Shown here in pieces: positions 27,545 through 32,459 of a stretch of DNA of 32,459 nt (positions are counted from its first letter, which is position 1; each line of letters opens with the position of its first letter). This DNA is from an uncultured Gammaproteobacteria bacterium (GTDB taxonomy: Bacteria > Pseudomonadota > Gammaproteobacteria > SZUA-152): NCBI GenBank assembly GCA_913009875.1, contig CAJVYS010000028.1:1-32459 (forward strand). The letters are read 5' to 3'. A program made the position numbers and the translations under genes. The notes under the pieces were generated by a model. That model saw nothing but the letters and a program-made list of their open reading frames with translations. It made no database searches and was not told the origin of the DNA.

Positions 27545-29824
27545 TCAGCCGCGGTGGTTATAGATAGCGAGCAGTGCCATAAGCCAGCTAAGGGTAGACT
27601 CTGCCCCCTGGTTTTCATTCGCGCCCTGCGCTTCCAGTCCGTCCCGGCAACCCCCGGTAGCGTAATCGCAGAGCGGAACCCCCAGATCGTTCTCGCCTTG
27701 AAACCAGTTAAGAGAGCGGTAGGCATAGGCGATCCACTCCTCATCCTGCGAACAGTTGAATGCCTCGATGCAAGCGTCCACCATCGCGACCGCCTCAAGG
27801 GGTTGTTGATCGAATTGCGCCTTGCTGCCATCCCGGGTTAACCAACCGTGATTGCCAATGGCGGAGAAATGGTGGCTCCTCTCATCGGTCTGAACCTGCT
27901 TCAACCAATTAAGGGCGCGCAGACCCATCTCCAGCATCTCGCGGTCGGGAAGCCACTGCCCGGCCAGCAACAAGGCCTGTGGCAGGCGGGCGTTGTCGTA
28001 GGTCAGGGTGTCTTCACACCAGGGCCACTCTTCGGTGGCAAAATCCTTGAACTGTTGCATGAGCCGGCTCGAAAGTATTTTACGCATCCTTCGCGCGCGG
28101 CTGTCCCCGCTGTGGCGGGACAGGTAGGCATGAATGCCAATGATGGCGAAGGCGATCGTCCGCGGGTGGGTGAAATGTTCGAGGGCACCCAACGCACGAT
28201 GGAACAAGTCGGCCGCATAAACCACCTCCCCCTCTTCCCGACCCAACGCCACAGCAACGCCCAGCCCCCACACTGCGCGACTGTGTGAGTCCTCCGAACC
28301 CACCTCCTCGAGCCAGCGGCGATCGTAGGACATAAAGTTGCGGAAGCGGCCGGTTTTGCCATTGAAGGCATAGCCCAGAAAACTCAGATAAGTGGCGGCA
28401 AGGCCGCTCGGTGCTGAATCCAGGGGCTGGAGATCCTGTAGCGTGACGGCGACGATCAACGCGCGGGCATTATCGTCCACGCAATAGCCGTGTGTCCGGT
28501 CTGGAATCGTGTACTTGGCATGTTGCAACAACCCGGTGTCATCGCTCATGCGGCGTAAATGCTCCAGCCTGATCTCCGGTAGCCGTTGCTGGCGGTGCCC
28601 GAGGGTCTCCAGCAGATGCTCGGGTACGTTTTTCCGTAAGCGCTGTCGCTTGGCTTCTGCGAAGGTGTCGAGATAAAGGCTGCCCACATTGCTCCAGACC
28701 ATTTTGCGGCCATAGTGGTAGGCTCTTTCCCGGATGGCACGGCACTCATCGGGATGATCCAGAAGGTCGATGACTTCCCGTGCCAAAGCAGCCTGATCCC
28801 GAAATGGAACCAACCTGCCCCGATCATCAGCGAGCAACTCCTGAGCGTGCCAGTAGGGTGTGGATACCACCGCTTTGCCCATTCCAAGCGCATAGGCGAG
28901 CGTACCAGAGATAATCTGCGCCTCGTTCTGGTATGGAGTGACATAAATATCTGCCGCACCGATAAACTCCAACAGATCCTCATCGGCAACGAAACGATCA
29001 TGAAAAACGATGTGATCCGAAACGCCGAGCTCCTTTGCGCGCATGTAAAGGCTGTTTCTGTAATCCTCCCCCTGTTCCATCTTGAGGTGCGGATGGGTGG
29101 CGCCTACCACCATATAGATAACCTGCGGGTGGGCCTTCACGATCTCCGGCAGGGCATCAATGACCACCTCAATGCCCTTGCCCGGCGAAAGCAGGCCGAA
29201 GGTCAGGATGATCTGCTTTCCGGATGCCCCGAACTTCTCCTTGTAGGTATCGGATTCGACAAACGGCACGTCAGGGATGCCGTGGTGTATGAGGACGATC
29301 TTCTCCTCCGGCACCTGGTAGATATCGCGCAGGAATTCGACTGAGCGTTCGCTCATCACCACCAGCCGGTCTGAGAACTCGGCAAGTTGCATCATGATGT
29401 GCCTATCCTGAAGGCTTGGATCCTTCAGGATCGTATGCAGAGTTGTGACCACCGGCATCTTGAGATCACGCAACAGCTCGATGATAAAGCTGCCCCGCTT
29501 GCCACCGAAAATGCCGTATTCATGCTGGAGACAGATCACATCCACCTGGTTAAGGTTGCATAAATCGGCCGCCAGGCTGTATTCGTTCAGTTGACTCTGG
29601 TTGATCTCGAAGCGCACCTGAGACGGGTAGGAATAACCCTCTGGCCGGTCGTTCATCGCGACCGTCCAACAGGCCTTGTCCGGTGCATTCAACGCGATGG
29701 ATTCAAGCAGGTGGGTGGTGAACGTGGCGATACCACACTGTCGGGGGAGGTAATTGCCGATGAAAACGATGGACTTGAGAGCCTCCCACTCTGGTCTTGA
29801 GCCTGTCGTGCCGAAGTTATCCAT
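27545..29824 (-). CDS. GT4 glycosyltransferase with C-terminal alpha/alpha-toroid domain
   Basis: The 759-aa protein has two parts. Residues 1 to about 390 are a GT-B transferase of the GT4 type: VFIGNYLPRQCGIATFTTHL (20-39), LQHEYGIFGGKRG, LTFGLLSPGKGIEVVIDALP, and NEAQIISGTLAYALGMGKAV near 300, where the second Glu of EX7E is absent. Residues from about 400 to 759 are helical with repeated aromatic and acidic motifs (IPDRTHGYCVDDNARALI, WPWCEDTLTYDNARLPQAL, NHGWLTRDG), as in alpha/alpha-toroid glycosidase-like domains. No signal peptide or membrane helix is seen. Function is unknown; the context argues for making or trimming the glycan handled by the GH130 enzymes. The 5' end follows transposase remnants, and the true start may be ATG 29824 or slightly downstream. 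Confidence 0.85.
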   Translation of the reverse strand: MDNFGTTGSRPEWEALKSIVFIGNYLPRQCGIATFTTHLLESIALNAPDKACWTVAMNDRPEGYSYPSQVRFEINQSQLNEYSLAADLCNLNQVDVICLQHEYGIFGGKRGSFIIELLRDLKMPVVTTLHTILKDPSLQDRHIMMQLAEFSDRLVVMSERSVEFLRDIYQVPEEKIVLIHHGIPDVPFVESDTYKEKFGASGKQIILTFGLLSPGKGIEVVIDALPEIVKAHPQVIYMVVGATHPHLKMEQGEDYRNSLYMRAKELGVSDHIVFHDRFVADEDLLEFIGAADIYVTPYQNEAQIISGTLAYALGMGKAVVSTPYWHAQELLADDRGRLVPFRDQAALAREVIDLLDHPDECRAIRERAYHYGRKMVWSNVGSLYLDTFAEAKRQRLRKNVPEHLLETLGHRQQRLPEIRLEHLRRMSDDTGLLQHAKYTIPDRTHGYCVDDNARALIVAVTLQDLQPLDSAPSGLAATYLSFLGYAFNGKTGRFRNFMSYDRRWLEEVGSEDSHSRAVWGLGVAVALGREEGEVVYAADLFHRALGALEHFTHPRTIAFAIIGIHAYLSRHSGDSRARRMRKILSSRLMQQFKDFATEEWPWCEDTLTYDNARLPQALLLAGQWLPDREMLEMGLRALNWLKQVQTDERSHHFSAIGNHGWLTRDGSKAQFDQQPLEAVAMVDACIEAFNCSQDEEWIAYAYRSLNWFQGENDLGVPLCDYATGGCRDGLEAQGANENQGAESTLSWLMALLAIYNHRG

Positions 29825-29848
29825 AGACGCCTTTTTTAGCCTGTATCG

Positions 29849-30043
29849 TAGTTTTGCGAGCTTTCTTAGATTCTACACCATCGCTGCCGTCAAGAATTCG
29901 TCATGGGCACCGGTAATCCCGCGCAATCGAAGTCGATCCAGTTTCATGATGCGTTTGAGATGGGCAAACAGTACTTCGACTTTCTTTCTGTCTTTTCGGG
30001 ATTGTTGGTACTCTGATGTTTCGGCGATAGCTCTGACCACATC
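29849..30043 (-). pseudogene. IS1182-like transposase, C-terminal fragment
   Basis: On the minus strand the translation DVVRAIAETSEYQQSRKDRK, KVEVLFAHLKRIMKLDRLRL and RGITGAHDEFLTAAMV reads as the C-terminus of an IS1182/IS5-superfamily DDE transposase. The stop TAG at 29873-29875 stands where the family has Gln, so it looks like a CAG-to-TAG change. After it the frame continues NLRKLAKL, the expected next residues, and then runs in frame into the start of the glycosyltransferase at 29824. The N-terminal part is lost at about 30043, where an IS3-type fragment begins. Confidence 0.78.
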
Positions 30044-30229
30044 ATGCTTTACCGTTGGAAGAAGGAATATCGAGAGGGTGTCATCATGAAGAAATCAGAC
30101 AAGAGTGTACTGGATACGGAAATGGCCCGTGAGCTGAAGCGCCTGAAGAAAATCGAAAAGGCCCATGAAACACTGCTCATGGAGCACGAGATTCTAAAAA
30201 AAGCATCCAGTACTGTTCGGATCGATTAA
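30044..30229 (+). pseudogene. IS3-family OrfA, C-terminal fragment
   Basis: The 61-codon frame begins MLYRWKKEYREGVI and ends in a Lys/Glu-rich coiled coil with MEHEILKKAS, the typical end of an IS3-family OrfA. The A-run AAAAAAAG near the end is the kind of slippery site used for the -1 frameshift into OrfB. The helix-turn-helix part of OrfA and all of OrfB are missing. It begins exactly where the IS1182-like fragment on the other strand ends, so the two form a recombined junction. Confidence 0.72.
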
Positions 30230-30352
30230 ACCCTCAGAGATTAACCTCCTTCCAATAGGCGGTGGACCAATTCTCACCGTTGAACGCCTGTCTCGGGCCT
30301 TACCATTGCCGGTCCCTCCATAATTTTGAACTTTAGGCGACAACTCTCTTGA

Positions 30353-30526
30353 ACTCAAGTTTCGGAGTTCAGTTTTTTATAGAGTCAATAAGTTACACGA
30401 TTTGTGCTATGAAAATTCGTCAAATTGCAAAACTTTCCACATTTTTTTCTAATGCGCCGAGACATATCTTTGTAACTAACTGATATTATTGTGATTCCAG
30501 TGCTAAGCGAACTCCGAAACTTGAGT
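30353..30526. mobile_element. 174-bp MITE with 18-bp terminal inverted repeats and 5-bp target duplication
   Basis: The ends ACTCAAGTTTCGGAGTTC (30353-30370) and GAACTCCGAAACTTGAGT (30509-30526) are perfect 18-bp inverted copies. They are flanked by the direct repeat CTTGA at 30348-30352 and 30527-30531, a 5-bp target-site duplication. The 138-bp interior is AT-rich and has no convincing gene. This is a non-autonomous element that needs a transposase from a full-length relative, which is not in the window. The intact ends and duplication suggest a fairly recent insertion. Confidence 0.85.
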
Positions 30527-30894
30527 CTTGAAAAACGCCGCCTGCAGGGTCTCCCGGGTTGTCGCTTATTCCCAGTATCCAGCATGCCATCGTCTCCGAC
30601 CTTGGGGAGGCAATGCAATTCTTGCCATACGCACTGCATTGTGTGGGCTTCCGATCACTTAACATCGTCGCCCCTCCCGTTCAAGAATGCTATCGAGGCT
30701 CTATCCGTTCAACTTTCGCTTACGACCTGCTGTCTTGGTCCCCCTGTGCTTAACCTTTGGGATCACTCCCGCCGGCCCGGGGTTCTCTATCCGGTGGCTG
30801 GCCTGCCTTGCCAGAGCAGGATCCACACCCGCTGGAATACGCGACCTTGCCCGGCCGCACTAAGCGCCATTCGGGTAGCGTCCCCTTTTCCCCC
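30527..30894. other. Unassigned, probably mobile-element-derived sequence
   Basis: I find no supported gene here. The stretch is pyrimidine-rich on the plus strand, with several short overlapping open frames and no good start, ribosome site or recognisable motif. It contains local inverted segments (for example GGTGGCTGGCC...TTGCCAGAGCAGG near 30792-30820). It lies between an intact MITE and the broken end of a ferredoxin-type gene, so it is most likely the noncoding end of another mobile element. I cannot name the family. Confidence 0.5.
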
Positions 30895-31032
30895 TGGCAC
30901 TTTTGTCCCGATGCCGCCGTCATCAAGCAGCCCGGAGGCCATAAGATTGACTATGATTACTGCAAGGGTTGCGGTATCTGTGCCCGGGAATGTCCCAGCG
31001 GCCACATTGACATGACGGCGGAACCAGCCTGA
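30895..31032 (+). pseudogene. Ferredoxin-domain (PorD-like) gene, 3' fragment
   Basis: The last 45 codons read WHFCPDAAVIKQ... and then DYDYCKGCGICARECPSGHI, ending MTAEPA-stop. CKGCGICARECP is a complete CxxCxxCxxxCP set for one [4Fe-4S] cluster. The earlier FCPDAAVI is the tail of a preceding cluster motif whose other cysteines are missing. This layout matches the C-terminus of 2-oxoacid:ferredoxin oxidoreductase delta subunits and related bacterial-type ferredoxins. The 5' part has been replaced by unrelated sequence before about 30895, so the gene is beheaded. It is upstream of a DUF2934 gene and an FAD oxidoreductase. Confidence 0.75.
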
Positions 31033-31137
31033 AAACGGGGGTACATTGCCACCTGTCCACGGCCGTCTATACTAAGTCGTGCAGGCCGGATTCCACCAAA
31101 ATTCGAGGCTGCGTCTGACAGACAAGGAGAAAAGACA

Positions 31138-31437
31138 ATGGCATCGAAATCACCATCTGCCGGAGGCCATACTCCGGCAAAGAAGACTACCGCGAAAAAG
31201 GCCGCAGTGAGCAAGGCAGCCACAAAAAAGAGGGCTAGTGGTGGCGGTACGAAGAAGGTGCGCACAGCGCCGGGCAGCAAGAAATCACAGAGCATAACCA
31301 CCGAAATTCGGCATCGGATGATCGCGGAAGCCGCCTTTTTAATCAGCGAACAACGCGGCTTCCAAGGTGATACGGCGATGGATGACTGGTTACAGGCGGA
31401 GGCTGAGGTGGATGCACGACTCTTAGGCAGCGTATGA
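31138..31437 (+). CDS. DUF2934-domain protein with Lys/Ala-rich tail
   Basis: The 99-aa protein has two parts. Residues 1-50 are a low-complexity Lys/Ala/Thr/Ser tail (PAKKTTAKKAAVSKAATKKR) like bacterial histone-H1-like proteins, so nucleic-acid binding is plausible. Residues 55-95 match DUF2934: IRHRMIAEAAFLISEQRGF followed by DTAMDDWLQAEAEVDARLL. DUF2934 has no established function. AAGGAG lies about 9 nt before ATG 31138, a strong ribosome site. No signal peptide or membrane segment. Confidence 0.82.
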   Translation: MASKSPSAGGHTPAKKTTAKKAAVSKAATKKRASGGGTKKVRTAPGSKKSQSITTEIRHRMIAEAAFLISEQRGFQGDTAMDDWLQAEAEVDARLLGSV

Positions 31438-31582
31438 AGTGAGTAGCTGGTAGCCGTGGGAGATAACAGGATCTAGAGTGGAGATGATCTTGTCAAAGAC
31501 CCAGGGTGCGGAATGCAGGTTAAGCCGGGCGACAATGCAGTTGACTATCACCTTCTATTGACAGTCTGCCCACTGACTCCGA

Positions 31583-32258
31583 ATGAACGCTGAAAACATC
31601 ACCCCTGTTTGTGGAGCCGGACCGGCAGGTCTGGTCGCGGCCATCACGTTGGCCCGGGCAGGCCGGCGTGTGATCGTGTATGAACGCCACACCGAAGTCG
31701 GCAACCGTTTCCACGATGACCTGCAGGGGTTGGAAAACTGGACCACCGAGGGTGATGTGCTGGAAGAACTGGCCAGCTTTGGCGTGGAAGTCAATTTCAC
31801 CGCTGCACCCTTCCACGAGGCGGTACTGTTCGATCCTGAGGGGCGGGAGCACGTGTACCAATCCCCGCACCCCATGGCCTACATCGTACACCGAGGCGCG
31901 GTCCCTGGCAGCCTGGACCTCGGACTCAGGGAACAAGCCCTGGCAGCAGGGGTGGAGATTCGCTTCCGTGAACCCTGCCGGCAATTGCCGAACGGCGGCA
32001 TCGTGGCTGAAGGCCCCCATGGAGCCGATGCCATCGGAGTCGGCTATTTGTTTGACACCGACCGGGCCGATGGGGCCTTTGTCGCCCTGTCGGATGACCT
32101 GGCACCTCAGGGTTATGCCTATCTTCTGATCCAGGGAGGACGTGGCACCGTGATGTCCTGGCTCTACGATGACTTCCACCGTGATCGGGAATACCTGGAG
32201 CGCACGGTGGCATTCTTTCAACGCCACGCCGGGCTGGTGATGCATGATCCACGGCGCA
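31583..32258 (+). CDS. FAD-dependent oxidoreductase, 3' truncated by contig end
   Basis: About 225 N-terminal residues are genomic. The dinucleotide-binding motif GAGPAGLVAAITLARAGRRV (11-30) followed by YERH at the end of the second strand marks an FAD-binding Rossmann fold of the geranylgeranyl-reductase/flavin dehydrogenase superfamily. GNRFHDDLQGLENWTTEGDV near 46-65 and HRGAVPGSLDLGLREQALAAGV near 109 fit this fold. The substrate is unknown. The ribosome site before ATG 31583 is weak. The frame continues past 32258 only through adapter sequence, so the residues [10 protein letters not shown] at its end are false. With the upstream ferredoxin fragment it may be part of a small redox set. 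Confidence 0.85.
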
Positions 32259-32459
32259 AGATCGGAAGAGCGTCGTGTAGGGAAAGAGTGTAGATCTCGG
32301 TGGTCGCCGTATCATTAAAAAAAAAAAACCAACCCCCACCCACCCCCCCCCCCACCCCCCCCACCCACCCACCCCCCCGCACACTGCGCCCCTCACCTGC
32401 TTACACCGTCACCTCGTCTGCTTCCTCTTCGCTTCACACTTCTCTCCCGCACTCTCCCC
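32259..32459. other. Assembly artefact: inverted Illumina adapter plus low-complexity tail
   Basis: Positions 32259-32316 are the exact reverse complement of the adapter at 79-136. A 12-A run and a C-rich low-complexity tail follow to the end. Sequence ends at 32258 as far as biology is concerned. Confidence 0.97.

Noticed and set aside
30491-31015. 174-codon plus-strand open frame over the MITE end and ferredoxin fragment
   Set aside because: It reads through the MITE terminal repeat, is in a different frame from the ferredoxin motif, and has no ribosome site or family match.

Overview
The window is a 32 kb contig from a gammaproteobacterium. The lineage is read from gene order: one strand carries rpsB-tsf-pyrH-frr-uppS-cdsA-dxr-rseP-bamA-skp-lpxD-fabZ-lpxA-lpxB, and map-glnD followed by dap genes runs the other way. 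That divergent layout is typical of Gammaproteobacteria. GC-rich coding sequence and a dapC gene beside dapD are more like Pseudomonas, Chromatiales and related groups than enterics, but I cannot name a genus. Both contig ends are sequencing artefacts: Illumina P5 adapter sequence (79-136 and, inverted, 32259-32316) followed by low-complexity read-through. Only 137-32258 should be treated as genomic.

Region 1 (137-13527, minus strand) is housekeeping: translation (S2, EF-Ts, ribosome recycling factor), UMP kinase, undecaprenyl and CDP-diacylglycerol lipid precursors, the MEP-pathway reductoisomerase, the sigma-E protease RseP, outer-membrane protein assembly (BamA, Skp), and lipid A / fatty acid synthesis (LpxD, FabZ, LpxA, truncated LpxB). 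Most genes overlap or sit a few bases apart. A good sigma-70 promoter lies upstream of rpsB, and a hairpin separates rpsB from tsf.

Region 2 (13862-23021) carries map, glnD (nitrogen sensing), a small unknown protein, a VOC-fold protein and an EamA exporter on the minus strand, then dapC, dapD, an ArsC/YffB-like thioredoxin-fold protein and dapE for the succinylase branch of diaminopimelate/lysine synthesis. Two REP/REPIN-like palindromic repeats, one of them nested, lie after glnD and after dapD.

Region 3 (about 23022-32258) is an accessory island. It starts with an IS110-family left end and transposase stub abutting dapE and ends in a graveyard of IS1182-like and IS3-like fragments, a 174-bp MITE with a perfect 18-bp terminal inverted repeat and a 5-bp target duplication, and a beheaded ferredoxin-type gene. 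Between these lie four sugar genes: a GT4 glycosyltransferase fused to a mannose-6-phosphate-isomerase-type cupin, a GH130 mannoside phosphorylase overlapping it, a divergent long GH130-like protein with an N-terminal extension, and a GT4 enzyme with a C-terminal alpha/alpha-toroid domain. None shows a signal peptide. I infer an intracellular cycle that builds and phosphorolytically recovers a mannose-containing oligosaccharide; this is the most interesting system here. The right end holds a Lys/Ala-tailed DUF2934 protein and a truncated FAD-dependent oxidoreductase. I found no tRNA, rRNA or CRISPR array.
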